A DNA stretch of 64,000 bases. Source: Chlorops oryzae (lineage: Eukaryota; Arthropoda; Insecta; Diptera; Chloropidae). Under the pieces are notes generated by a model that ran no database searches, was not told where the DNA came from, and was given only the letters and a program-made list of their open reading frames with translations. The DNA is taken from assembly GCA_020466095.1 (NCBI GenBank), contig CM035806.1, positions 58,260,884 to 58,324,883 of the forward strand. Reading direction: 5' to 3'. The translations under genes and the position numbers were made by a program. Shown piece after piece: positions 1-10,974 of this stretch. The stretch's first letter is position 1; each line of letters opens with the position of its first letter.

Positions 1-1076
1 AACATCTGCTATCTAATTCAAAAGCAAGTAGGTACCGAAAATAAGCAAAATAAGCAAATAAACAACCCTTAGATCAAACCAGTTTCTGCCTACTTGTGTC
101 GCTTTAGGTACTTATATACGAACAGAAACCAGTTTTTTTTTCCAAATATCAAATTTGTACAGTTGAGAACGCAAAATATAATCAACAACAAAAATATTCA
201 CAGGAAAATATTATTTTATTTCAATAAACGCAAAAAAAAAAAAGGGTACTCGGGTACCTGGTTATGAAATTAAAGGAGTTTTGCTGGTTATGAATCGTAG
301 GGTTAACACGCCTTTGTGAATAGCCCTATGGTTTAGAATATTTCAAAATTTTTAAAACTTTTGTGTACTTAAAACATCATTCTTCAATATGACATCAAAA
401 AAAAAATACAAAAAATTAAAAGAATGGTGTAAAATGATGCTCAAATTCAAAAATTTGAAAATTTTATGAAATAATTTTTTTTTTTTTTTGGACTTTGAAT
501 AAACATAGCTCACCCATTAGCAGTCCCCCTTCCAAAAACGATATTTTAAATTGTTGGCCAATCAATTTTGTGTATATGTATAAAATCTCAGATTTGCAGC
601 ACAAACCATTTCCACGATATAAAGGTATTTCTAAAGCGATTCAATTCGGAGATTCGTATACATAACATAACACAAGTTGGAAATGATAAATTCATTGGTT
701 TTTTCTTTTGAAAAAGAAAAACTTACTAGATTGATTTGAATTATAAGTATACAATATATAATAAAATACGAATTTACGTGCGAAAATTTTTTTCGATATC
801 CTTTTTTTCCATTTCAAAATCCCGCGAAACGGCTAAAATTTGAGGGATTTTGCTTTTTTTTTTTACCCAAAAACAGATGGCATGGTTACGCCCACATTAG
901 TACTGAAAAGAGTTTTTTTGCGTTGGGATATGCTAAATTGGACTGAAATAGTACGAAAAAGGGAAAGGTCGAACAAATTTATGACAAGTACTTCGCAATG
1001 TTCATTTTCAGCAACGAATTCCACTATAGTCGATAGAGGCTCTGCAAAAAGTTAATAGTTAAAACTTTCATCTTCC
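1..1076. other. AT-rich flank, no gene recognised
   Basis: Homopolymer-rich AT sequence with long T and A runs. The longest open frame, about 70 codons from 840, matches no family I know and begins in low-complexity sequence. I see no promoter, RNA gene or transposon terminus that I can support here. Confidence 0.5.
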
Positions 1077-1081
1077 GACTG

Positions 1082-1910
1082 CACAATGGGGAGAAATCCA
1101 AAAATTCAAGTAATTGACTTGAAATTTACTACCCGAGGGTCTTTGAGCCGCTAAACACGATTATCAGGACGACAACCTCTTCCGACGTACCTGGTGTCCA
1201 GCACAGTGGGGCAAAATCCAAAAAAAAGATAAAAACTTAAAAATTCGAGCTCTAAACACGAATATCACGACAAAAACTTCTTCCGGCGTACCTGGTGCCC
1301 AAAACAGTAGGGCCAAATCCAAATAGCTATCCAAAAAACAAAAATTCAAGCAATTGACTTCATATTCACTACTCGGGGTTTTTGGTGGTCCCTAAACACG
1401 AACATCTTGACGACAACTTCTTCCGACGTAGTTTAATGCCCATCACAGTGGGGCCAAATCCAAAAAACCTGGCCAGAATGGAAGAAATTTGTTTTGCACG
1501 AAGAACTTAATGAAAAATCGAGATGCAGCTTTTTTTTTGGATAAATCACTTGCCATGTATTAAACTATAGTGTCCTTAAAAGTCGAGGAGGTACTATGCG
1601 GTACTTTTTTTACTTGGAAAAATAATTTTTTTTAATTTTAGACGAAAAAAACATGCGTCTAAGCTTCAAACCAGTGGTTTTCAGGAGCTGCCGATTACAT
1701 TTTGTTTCATCCTAATTGGTTATGTTTTGCAGAAACTTTACTACTTTGAAAAAATCTTGTTCTGCACAACAGCAGTTCCTTTTATCCCTTATTATAGTTG
1801 GATTCTGCCTGCCTTAGGTCTACTGTGACCAACACTAAGTCGAAAAATCCCGATTTTAGACTTAAATTTTTTGATTTTTGGCCAGGTTTTTTGGATTTGG
1901 CACCATTGTG
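1082..1910. mobile_element. Transib-like non-autonomous element (829 bp)
   Basis: The left end begins CACAATGGGGAG and the right end, read inverted, begins CACAATGGTGCC; both run on into AAATCCAAAAA. A perfect 5-bp target duplication GACTG flanks it (1077-1081 and 1911-1915). A CACWRTG heptamer terminus with a 5-bp duplication is typical of the Transib superfamily. It encodes no protein. Inside the left half, the terminal sequence is repeated three more times (near 1202, 1303 and 1444) in an imperfect tandem array of roughly 100-140 bp units containing the words CTAAACACGA and CTTCCGACGTA. Confidence 0.75.
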
Positions 1911-2046
1911 GACTGGGATATAAAATAATTAATTTTGAAGCATAAGCTTACGAATAATTGATATAGAAATGCTTAGGAGATCTCAATGCATTTTAAATTT
2001 TCTTCTTCTTTGTATGAAACCAAATCAATAGGTTTTTTCCCTTATA

Positions 2047-2173
2047 TGCTTTCCAGACGTACAGCGAAATCTCGAGATTTCAAACAATTTTAGAACAGAT
2101 TTTGGCATCTGGAATCCAGGCGATTTCAATTTTGTTCTGAAATCCCGAGATTTCGTTTAACGTCTGGAAAGCA
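2047..2173. repeat. Small palindromic MITE with TA duplication
   Basis: TGCTTTCCAGACGT at the left is mirrored by ACGTCTGGAAAGCA at the right. The inner arms GAAATCTCGAGATTTC and GAAATCCCGAGATTTC also pair. TA lies on both sides, as for Tc1/mariner-type MITEs; the context also allows a TTA duplication. No coding capacity. Confidence 0.65.
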
Positions 2174-4026
2174 TATTAAACGTGTATTTGCCTGGAAAGC
2201 CTCTAAAACTCGTTGATGAAGAAGGCTTAAAAAATGCACGAATGAAATTTTGTATGAAAAGTTTTCACATTTCCGTTTTTTTAAAAACCATTTTTTGACT
2301 TTTAAGGGAATACCCTAAATGTCGCATAAAATTATCGTCCGCAAACTAACTGTACAGACACCGATTTGTTTCTATACTTACAATTTATCTGATGGCATTC
2401 GGTAATACGTTGGATAACAAATTTAATATATATAGCATGTGTAATCCAGAAGGTCTATCAGGAATGCCGTTCATGGAAAGTCTTCTAAGTGAACTGTGTT
2501 TACAGCTCTGCAGCTGATGGGTTGGGATGTGACAAGTTGACAAGTTCGGTACTTCATGCTGTGTTTTCGAATGTGTTTATTCACTATTGGAACTTTTAGA
2601 TCTGGATGTAAAATGACGTTGAAGGCAATCCTTGGTAAGTCAGTATAAATCTATAGCATTTTTGACTAAAATCTTGGATAATTTCAAGGTTTTTTGCGCT
2701 TTGTAAAAATGTGGCCACTCAAGTTGAGGCGACGACCAAGGTGAACGCCCAGATATGTTGTCTGATTCGACTGCGGAAGCGGGAATTTGTTCAGGGCCTC
2801 TTTGGTTTGAGTAAACACAACTTTTTTAAACAACAATCGAAAATTCGGTATTATAGTTCGCAAAATGCGGCACTGAGCTCCCGCAAAAGGCATTTTATTT
2901 CCCTTTCGCGATTTTCATTTCGTAGTAATTACGTCTGTCAAAATCGTGTGGGAAAAGAAATACAAGTATTTTTCAACATATACATCATTATATTAGCGAA
3001 GATCTTGTATTTAAGGGAAAGCCTAAAGATAATGAATGAAACAATGAAGCAGTTTAAAGAAATAATGAATTCTATATTATTATTATAATTAATATTTAAA
3101 ATTTTAAATTTTTTATTATAAATTTTAGCAAATATCGTTTAAATTTATTACGAATGGTATTTGTACAGCGAAGCATTATACAATTCAAACCTTGTCCAAT
3201 TTAATGTTCGTAGCCACTTTTCCGGTCGTTCTTAGCATTCTTTCAGCTGTCAAGGAAAAATAACAAACCGCCTTTCCATGGTTAATCTGACGTTCACTTA
3301 AAACGAAAGGAAGTCCGTCTTGGAGAGTTGAACACTTTAAATTACTGCGTCCATTTTGTTCCGTTCAGGCGCTCGTGCATGAAAATAAACAAGCAACAAA
3401 CAAGCGCGAACGTCACGTTGTCTTAATTCATAACATCTTCATTGTATATCTGACAACTTACGATTTTCAAGGCTTGATGCCAGGGAATTGTTTGGTTGCA
3501 ACAACTCTTCTCGCGCTCTCGGAGTATGCAAAATCCACTCTCGATATTTCGTTCTTAGCGAAAGATAAAATCTGCATCGCAATCTGTTTGCCGACTATGG
3601 AAAGAAGTATATCTTAGGGAAGGTCAGATAGGTGATTTAGTAATATGAGACGAAACTTTTCCCCTAAATGAGTGGGGATTACATCTCGTCGTGAAGCTTC
3701 ATCCCGGTCGGGATAAACGCGATATCAGCGCTGAAATTCGAACAGCGTGCTGTGTAAGTTAACGTGACCGTCAACATATTTGTCCGTCTGTGAATTATGC
3801 TTTGAGATAACGTGACTGTGCACCTGCAATTTTGCTGCATTGCAGTTTCCCACGACTGGCCTCTGTTCTTACTTCTTGCATTGCACTGATATCCGAAACC
3901 TTCTTAAAACCCTAGCTGCTTCAACAAAATAAGCTGCCGAGTGCAGCAAAATATTTTTTCAATCTTAGGCTACGATATGAATTTAAAATGTAAGAATGTT
4001 TAGTTTTGAAGGGAAACTCAACAAAA

Positions 4027-4165
4027 GCACATAGTGCCTATAAAAACTTCTAGCGTTTATATTTTAAAAAAACACATAGTGTTGAAAACCTTTTATTCGC
4101 TTAATTATAAAATAAAAACTAACACATAGTGTTAGAATAAATATTGTACATTTAAACACATAGTG
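4027..4165. repeat. Four spaced copies of a CACATAGTG palindromic motif
   Basis: AACACATAGTGTT, or a close variant, occurs at 4027-4037, 4071-4083, 4120-4134 and 4154-4167, spaced by about 35-50 bp of AT-rich sequence. Each copy is an imperfect palindrome with AACAC and GTGTT arms. It could be a decayed short-repeat cluster or a set of protein-binding sites; the sequence does not decide. Confidence 0.55.
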
Positions 4166-4284
4166 CTGTTCAATTTACATAAATTGTATGTTAGAGCTGG
4201 AAAACCGTCGATGTTTGCGACTATCGATAATTTTTATGTTTTTAAACCAACTGTCGATGTTTTCATACAAAATTTAAAGAGCGG

Positions 4285-4404
4285 TATAGACACATCAAAT
4301 GCTTGTGAAGAGAGTGTGTATGTGGAAATTGCACACGTATACGTTTTGTGAACATTATTTACTTATAAACACTCAAAGCTTGAGAAGCATTTGATGTGTA
4401 TATA
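4285..4404. repeat. Short inverted repeat, about 25-bp arms
   Basis: The left arm 4285-4310 (core CACATCAAATGCTT) pairs with the right arm 4379-4404 (core AAGCATTTGATGTG), with about 70 bases between them. Probably a small MITE or hairpin; no clear target duplication. Confidence 0.5.
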
Positions 4405-5238
4405 CCCAGCATAAGATATTGAAATAAATTGAATTCATATACGATCATCTGCATGACACAGCCACACACAATTTTTTTTTTGGTTTGATATGGGTATCTG
4501 ACTACATCTACCATATACTTTCGTGGTCGCTGATTCTAAATCCGATGCGGCTTTTGCTCCATCAGATGAGGATTTTGCCATAACCTCAAAAAAACTCAAT
4601 TCGAGCTATTGAAATCTAATATCGTGGAAAATATTTTGTTGTTCTGATCTGGGTATCTGAATACATACTATATTTTTTGTGGGTAAAATACGATAGTACG
4701 TGTGTCTGCATCCAGGGCACCTCCGTATGGTGACGGTAGAAAACGGAGATATTCCGTTATCCGGCAAAATCCGTGGATTACGGTGTTCATGCCGTCATGG
4801 CAGACACACGCAAAATTAAATTTGCCGTGACCCTTACATTTCTTACATTTTTTGTGCCTCAGTTTTGAAGTTTGGTTGAGTTCGTGCTGAAATAATATAA
4901 TAATGGGCTTAACTGTGGGTGGAGCAAATTTATGAATTTTAATATAAATTTGCAAATTCGCATATATTCTGTAAATTTTTAAATATTATTTGTGAAATTC
5001 GGTTATGTACGAGGTTCAAAAAAAGAAGAATTACACAACAGAAATAATAAATATGAAAACATTTATTTAAAATTTATGTACGTTTTGGCCGTTACAAGAC
5101 AAAAAAAAAAAGAAAAACTTAAAGCTTTTTCTGTTTGTTGTCTCATAACGGACAAAGCCCACAAAAGTTGCAAAATCTTAACGAGAAAGCCCAAACTACA
5201 ACAACTAATAACATTTATTTCTGAACATTTTTTTACAG

Positions 5239-6221
5239 AAACTGAAGACTTATATATCGATCTTGAAAAAAGTATTTATTATCTTTCTCCTGTTGATTAA
5301 TGTGATTTGGACAGTTCGGTTGCTGAGCGATCCGATCCCTTGTGATCTTTTGATATCGAACAGAACACAAATATATACCAAAGATAACCAAAGCGCCAAC
5401 AGAATATGCTCAATACGCACGCACGAATCGCATTCTAAACGAACACGGTATAAAAACGAAATGAAGCTGGCGTTTAACGAATTAAGACTTGAGCTAGGTC
5501 GTTTTGATAATCAAGTGTTATATAAGATTTTTGACTTTGCACTTGTGGGAGAAAATTTTATTCAGGCCACATCAAAGAGTATTGTATGTCTTGCTACTCA
5601 AAGCTCCGTTGAAAGAATGCAGTCGTTGGTTCAAGTGGCACAACAATGGGATGGTCCGATATCAGTGGCAGCCTTTGTTGCAGGAAGCGAAGAGTTTTTT
5701 ATTTTGCAGCTTTTCGTGACGTATATGCGACTGTGCTTCGAATTTGTACGCAAAAATGTGACGTTTCATGTTGCTTTTCCAAGAAACGGAAAACCCGTTA
5801 GAAGTGCTAACAGCACGCTGTCTAAGGATTTGAAAAAATATGACTGCAAGCAGCCTGAATATACCCTACGACACCTTTTGAAAATTCGAACACCAAAATC
5901 AATTCGGTGGCGCTTGAAGAACGGATATCCCCAAAATCATATGCGGAATTTAGCGCGCAAGGGATGTCAAAGCAAATTCGTATTTCTGACAGATGTGGAC
6001 ATCATTCCAAGCATGAACATCGTTCCGGAACTTGTTATGTTTTTGGCAAAAACAGATTGCCACCATCTTTGTGCATATGTTATTCCAACATTTGAAATCG
6101 ACATGCGCGTTAAATTCCCATCCAACAAGGAAGAATTGCTTCGACTTTACAGCAAAGGATTGGCAAGACCTTTTCATGAGAAAGTATTTATATACAATCA
6201 ATACGCAACAAATTTTTCAAG
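5239..6221 (+). CDS. B4GAT1-like: B4GAT1-like glycosyltransferase, first exon found
   Basis: This exon encodes the N-terminal two thirds of a GT49-type transferase. In characterised animal homologues (B4GAT1) the enzyme adds glucuronate to the primer glycan later extended by LARGE on alpha-dystroglycan in the Golgi. The frame opens with a hydrophobic stretch (VFIIFLLLINVIW) followed by basic and polar residues, fitting a type II membrane signal anchor. Downstream come a GYPQNHMRNLARKG block and, at 5992-6000, the DVD metal-binding motif in FLTDVDIIPS, as expected for GT-A fold enzymes. The exon begins after a pyrimidine-rich TTTTTTTACAG acceptor ending at 5238, because no ATG precedes the signal anchor in frame and stops lie just upstream; the initiator must be in an earlier exon. 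It ends at AG before GTATAT (6222). The family call is firm; which paralogue it is remains open. Confidence 0.87.
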
Positions 6222-6690
6222 GTATATGTTGGTATAGTTTTCTTATATGCTTTAATACCGCTTATTCCACAATTTTTTAAGTTTGGCCGAGTGCAAGAAA
6301 AAGGTGACTTTAATATATATATAATATAATTAGCCAACACAAAATAGTTAAGTTCAGTGAGCTTTTTTATTGGTACTATGTTAAAGTACAATACTTCGGA
6401 GTCTTCGTAATACTTTTAAGTATAAAAAACCTTTCAAAAAGCTCTAAAAATGTGTTCAAATAAAGACACTCCACAAGAATCTCGACACGGCGTTGGCCAA
6501 AGTGCTTCAACCTAGACCATGATCATTATGATTTTAAAGAAATCAAAATAGAATTTAAATAACGGTGACATGTAGCTGGTGGTGTATTTAATATTGAATC
6601 CCATTCTTTAAACAATAACAGCGAGATCTGCTTAGCAATTTCACCGTCTCTATTACACAAACCAATTTCAATGTAGTTGTCAGTTTGCCG

Positions 6691-6988
6691 CTATGCTAAT
6701 TAGCAACACTAGTTGCTTGAAGTTTTTCAGTTTCCAGCAGTCGATCGCTTCGAGCGAATTCTCTATCGTCCCTTTTAAAAGTCAACAGCATCGTGTTAAA
6801 TAGTTTCAAAAAGTTTTTTTTTAGTATTATGATTCGTTTTGCTAGTCGTCGTCGGGGGCGAACTTTCGGTTTTTTGATGTATTTTCATCGGCTCGAATCA
6901 GCGAACCACATATTGGAACGTCTTTGAAACGATTTCCCATTGCCCCATTTTTTGGTCGGGTGACCAATTGACCTTTGTGGCACAAACA
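6691..6988 (+). repeat. Partial LTR of Pao/BEL copy 1
   Basis: Matches the 3' part of the LTR at 12248-12737 (shared start CTAATTAGC..CACTAGTTGCTTGAAG, shared end GTGGCACAAACA), with an internal deletion of about 100 bases relative to that copy. The LTR head starting TGTCCGTTTTTGCC is missing. Confidence 0.75.
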
Positions 6989-9302
6989 TTGGAGATCCTG
7001 CCAGGAGTCCTGGCTTCTGCGGAGAAAAGTCCATCCAAGAGCCAATTCCAGTACACGAGTCGTGAGCCTTCCAGTGCCATTCAAAGTTTTAACGGACATT
7101 GGAAGGCCAGTTATCACGCCATACAATGTGAATGGTCTCCCCTCATTCGAAATAACGTGCCTGTCTCGCAATCTCATGGCAAGGGGAAACCAAAAGGTCA
7201 GCGGCAACGGGGTGACCGGTGCGTGTATTTGCGTCGCATTGTGTCTACATTTCGCTAGGCCTAACGGCTTTCTTCAGGCAAACAAAAGACAAGACAAAGC
7301 AAATTATACGAAAGACCGTTGATCGGATATATTGCAGTGCTGGTACCTTTTGTTTTTTCGGTCGCTGTGTCAATCGTTCGATTTGAATTTGCAATCGAAG
7401 TGCCGGCAAAATTTGTGCGTGGACACTTTGACATCCTTGTCGTTTGCTCTTCGGCTTGAAAACTAATAGCGCTGTTCGGTGCAGTCGAGCGAGCGAGTTG
7501 AGAGTAAGAGCGGAGACTTAATATTTTAACGCTTTGAGTACTTGCTGTGTCAAAAGATCATGCGAATCTGTATTCTGTTGTACGTGCTTGCTCAAAAGTA
7601 CGTGCGGATATGTATTCTGTTGGGCTACTGGCTTGCTCGAAAGTACTTGCGGATTCCCTTTGTTTCTACTCAATCACAAAGATTATTTTACGTAGAATTT
7701 TTCGTCGGGTTATATGCATTGCCTTTGGGTTTGACCTTGGGCAGACATTCGGAACAAGCAATATTCGGGCATGCCTGACCAATATTTTTCGATTTCATTG
7801 ACTCTCAGTCATAGTGCTGTGTACAGTGCATTTTCGTAACAAGTGGGTCGCATGTGCTTTGCTTCAATATCGTGTCACTTGCTTGCATCGACGTTGCTGC
7901 GCAGTTATCTGTATTGCTAATTGGTTGAACCCAAGAGAACGCTTTTCGGTGCAAGCAGCTTTAGCGTATATTTTTCAAAACAAGTCGCTTGCGTGGGCCC
8001 TTTTTCGTGATGATTTGACTTGAAATTACATCGGAAAACTGATAAGCATGGCTTCGACTGCCAATTTCAACGATGCTGCGATACTTCTTAAGGGTAACGG
8101 AGACGCCGCACAGTGCTTCGATCCCATACATTCGATAGACAAAAATAGAAAGAAGTGTCGTAGGGCAATGAAATTTGGCACAAGTCCCTAATATGGCATA
8201 ATTAAGAAAAATTTTAAGTTTCATCAAAATTGACCCCTCCCACCACCCACCGCCCATACCACTAAAAGTTATTTTTGGCTATCAAAATGAATAATTTGCT
8301 ACAGATTTAATAAAAATTAGGGTTAAGAGCATATATATATATATGCGATCTTATCAAAAAATAATATTTAATTGATATTGACCCCTCCTTCCTCCATTAA
8401 TTTCGTAAGAATTTTATTACTGTTTTCATGTTCGCGTCGTAAGTCTTTTCGCACACATCTCTGTTTAAAAAAGCGAGAGATAAAGCAAAGACTTATAACT
8501 TAATTTCTTTTCTATAATCGGGAACATTTTTGTATAATTGCAACGAAAAACAACGGAAGTAAAGATTTATAAATGCATGCACATTTCATAAATATTCAAA
8601 AGCATACTTTTTGGCTGAATTTAAGAATGTTTACTTACAAAGGAAACTTTAGAAGAAATCATCAAAATACACATTTTTAAAATCTTCTTTTTATTTATTT
8701 GTTGGTTCGATAGAAGACTGATTTTTTCATAACTAATAAGAGGAATATGTAACGTATTGAAAATAGGAATAAAAAAATACTCGTTTTTCCGCATTTTTTT
8801 TTTTTTTTACTTCATTAAAGTTTCGATATTTTTTTACTATGAAACAAAAATTTATGCCTTTTCAAGCCCAAAATCAAAATGATATTAAACCCTTTTGCCT
8901 AAAAGCATATTTTTTATATATTTCTCATATATTAAAAAAAAATGAAAACAACAAACCTAAAGTCAATTAAGCAAAAAATTTATTTGGGGTAATTTCTTGC
9001 GAAACAGCTTGTTTCGCCGCAGTTTTTGATTAATCAAGAAAAAAGCTTATGGGAAAATTTTCTTTCTTAATTTAGTGGTTCGATAGAAGTCTGAATTTTT
9101 CATAACTTATTAGAAGAATATATAACGTATTGAAAATAAGAACAAAAAAACCGTATTTTTTTTACTCCATTAAAGTTTTGTAAGTTTTGAATATCTAACC
9201 AAAATTTGTGTTTTTCAAAGCATAAAAATAAAATGACATTTAGCCCCTTTGCCTTAAAGTTTATTTTCTGTTTATTACTTATATATTGAAGAAGTCAAAA
9301 TA

Positions 9303-10590
9303 TTAGGTGTAGTAAAAAGAAATCCATTATTTTTGCATTAAATTGAGGGCTTTATTTAAGATAGTTAGAATGACCCGATTTAGGTCAAATATGCGCCGTT
9401 TTGTTCGATAACTTGTTGCCATTTTAAAGGTAATTTCATTATGCCTCTCTCATAGAAGCCCTCGTTCCTATTAGCAAAAAATTGAGACAGTCGAATTTCA
9501 GAAGCCTCTCTTGAAGCGAATGTTTCACCAGCAAAATTGTTCGCCATGGACAGGAACAGATGGTAATCACTTGGTGCCAGGTCCGGACTATAAGGTGGAT
9601 GCAGAAGAACCTCCCAACCAAACTCCCGGAGCTTCTGGCGAGTCACTATCGATGTGTGTGGCCTGGCGTTGTCCTGATGGAACACAATTCCTCTCCTATT
9701 GGCCAAAGCTGGCCGCTTATGGGCGATTGCTTCCTTCAGACGGTCCAATTGTTGACAGTAGAGTTCCGAGTTAAGAGTTTTGCCGTATGGGAGCAGCTCA
9801 TAGTAGATAATTCCCTGCCAATCCCACGAAACACACAGCAAAACCTTCCTGGCCGTCAATCCTGGCTTGGCCACCGTTTCCGCCCGTTCACCGTGTTTCG
9901 ACCACGACCGTTTTCGCTTGACGTTGTCGTAAGTGACCCACTTTTCATCACCAGTCACCAACCGCTTCAGAAATGGGTCGATTTTGTTGCGGTTCAGCAG
10001 CGATTCGCAGATGGAAATTCGGTCTATGAGGTTTTTTTGCGTTAACTCGTGTGGCACCCATACATCGAGCTTCTTTGTGTATCCAGCCTTATTCAAATGG
10101 TTCCAAACGGTTTTTTGTGCAATCTTTAGCTCTTTTGCAATCGAAACAGTGCTAACATGACGGTCGGACTCGATAATTTCCATGATTTTATCGACATTTT
10201 CGACAATTGGCCTTCCAGTGCGTGGTGCATCCTTGACATCGAAGTTACCGGAACGGAATCGACGAAACCAAAATTGCGCATGATTGGCTGTTACAGTATC
10301 AGGTCCATAAGCGCTATTCACATTTTCAGCCGCCTGGCTTGCGTTTTCTCCCTTATCGAAGAAAAACTGTAATATGTAGCGAATTTTCTCTTTGCTGATG
10401 TCCATCTTTGACAAGCTCTCAAACAAAACTGAATCAATCAATCAAAAAAGTGTCAAAAAAGCTTTTTTAGTAGGAACTGTCATCTTTCTAATGCCCCCTA
10501 GCGGAACACGATCGGACTTATACAACGCGAGATGCAGATAAATAACGCCATCTATTGGAAAAATAATGGATTTCTTGTTACTACACCTAA
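9303..10590 (-). mobile_element. Complete mariner element with near-perfect TIRs
   Basis: Both ends begin TTAGGTGTAGTAA; the terminal inverted repeats match over about 32 bases with one difference. TA lies on both sides (9301-9302 and 10591-10592). The 1288-bp length and single transposase gene are standard for mariner. It is nested in the Transib-like element, which itself lies in a Pao/BEL gag. Confidence 0.92.
9380..10405 (-). CDS. Mariner transposase, intact open frame
   Basis: Encodes 341 residues from the ATG at 10405, which opens MDISKEKIRY. An upstream in-frame TTG extension is not needed. The N-terminal half shows the paired helix-turn-helix region (HAQFWFRRFRSGNFDVKD, then GRP) that binds the TIRs. 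The DDE nuclease shows TGDEKW, FHQDNARPH and SPDLAPSDYHLF. I count exactly 34 residues between the second and third aspartates, so it is a DD34D mariner, and the WVPHEL linker motif is present. There is no frameshift or stop. It cuts and pastes the element at TA sites. Subfamily is uncertain; it is clearly different from the Himar1-like copy at 19471. Activity cannot be judged from sequence. Confidence 0.93.
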   Translation of the reverse strand: MDISKEKIRYILQFFFDKGENASQAAENVNSAYGPDTVTANHAQFWFRRFRSGNFDVKDAPRTGRPIVENVDKIMEIIESDRHVSTVSIAKELKIAQKTVWNHLNKAGYTKKLDVWVPHELTQKNLIDRISICESLLNRNKIDPFLKRLVTGDEKWVTYDNVKRKRSWSKHGERAETVAKPGLTARKVLLCVSWDWQGIIYYELLPYGKTLNSELYCQQLDRLKEAIAHKRPALANRRGIVFHQDNARPHTSIVTRQKLREFGWEVLLHPPYSPDLAPSDYHLFLSMANNFAGETFASREASEIRLSQFFANRNEGFYERGIMKLPLKWQQVIEQNGAYLT

Positions 10591-10974
10591 TATTAGATTT
10601 GAAGTCATTTCACAAAAAATATATTCTTTACATTATTTTTAGTGAATCGACTTGAGCGATTTTTTGGTTAAAGCAAAAAAAAAAATCGTCTTAGTTGAGC
10701 GCCCTCTAGTGGTGATCTAAAGAGTCAAATCATAAATATTTTTCTGTAATCATATTAGTTATTTTATTATCGTTGCGAAAATATATATTTCATCAGTATA
10801 TTAGAAATTTTTTTTTTGATTTTGGTCTATGGAACGAAGCACTGTTCGCCGTTACTAATCTAACAGATTTTCTTGATAAATACGTCATGCCTTATAACGA
10901 AGCGAAGGCCCATCCTCTCGAGCAATAGAGCATCCCTTCAACCTCAGAAGCTCCGAGGTATAGCATGCAATACC

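Larger units (their letters stand above)
2174..5238. other. Region upstream of the first found glycosyltransferase exon
   Basis: No protein-coding gene is recognised apart from the small repeats listed separately. The start-codon exon of the glycosyltransferase gene at 5239 should lie here or further upstream, but I could not identify it. An ATG followed by seven codons and a strong splice donor (GTAAGT at 2635) occurs at 2613, but its phase does not fit the exon at 5239. Open frames at 2711-3088 and 3375-3617 match no known family. Confidence 0.4.
8109..10846. mobile_element. Transib-like non-autonomous element with nested mariner
   Basis: The left end is CACAGTGCTTCGATCCCATA; the right end, read inverted, is AACAGTGCTTCGTTCCATA. 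A perfect GC-rich 5-bp duplication CGCCG flanks it (8104-8108 and 10847-10851). Removing the mariner at 9303-10590 leaves about 1.45 kb, the same size as the related element at 47524-48970. It contains a diverged internal direct duplication (units at about 8697-8940 and 9075-9280, each starting GGTTCGATAGAAG) and no transposase, so it would need a Transib transposase supplied elsewhere. Confidence 0.8.
8048..10970 (+). pseudogene. Pao/BEL gag N-terminus, split by an insertion
   Basis: An ATG at 8048 opens a frame starting MASTANFN, like the MTATANLN start of the gag gene at 60882 on the other strand. After about 18 codons it is interrupted by the Transib-like element (8109-10846, duplication CGCCG). 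The frame resumes at 10852 and reads on for about 20 codons (TDFLDKYVMPYNEAK) before a stop. The clean resumption shows that the gag frame was open when the Transib-like element inserted. Confidence 0.65.

Noticed and set aside
2613..2640. ATG plus seven codons and a GTAAGT donor as the missing start exon
   Set aside because: It ends in phase 1, while the exon at 5239 begins in phase 0, so joining them destroys the signal anchor frame.
2684..3088. Pair of overlapping frames on both strands near 2.7-3.1 kb
   Set aside because: Both open on opposite strands, with no recognisable motif; likely chance.
4992..5300. 102-codon open frame overlapping the glycosyltransferase exon start
   Set aside because: It runs in another frame through the acceptor and into the real exon and matches nothing.
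7542..8023. Open frames with cysteine/leucine-rich predicted proteins (7542-7801, 7814-8023), repeated at 15601-15881
   Set aside because: They lie in the non-coding leader of the two Pao/BEL copies, differ between copies and match no family; repeated only because the leader is repeated.
9511..10372. Several + strand frames across the mariner
   Set aside because: Antisense shadows of the transposase on the - strand.
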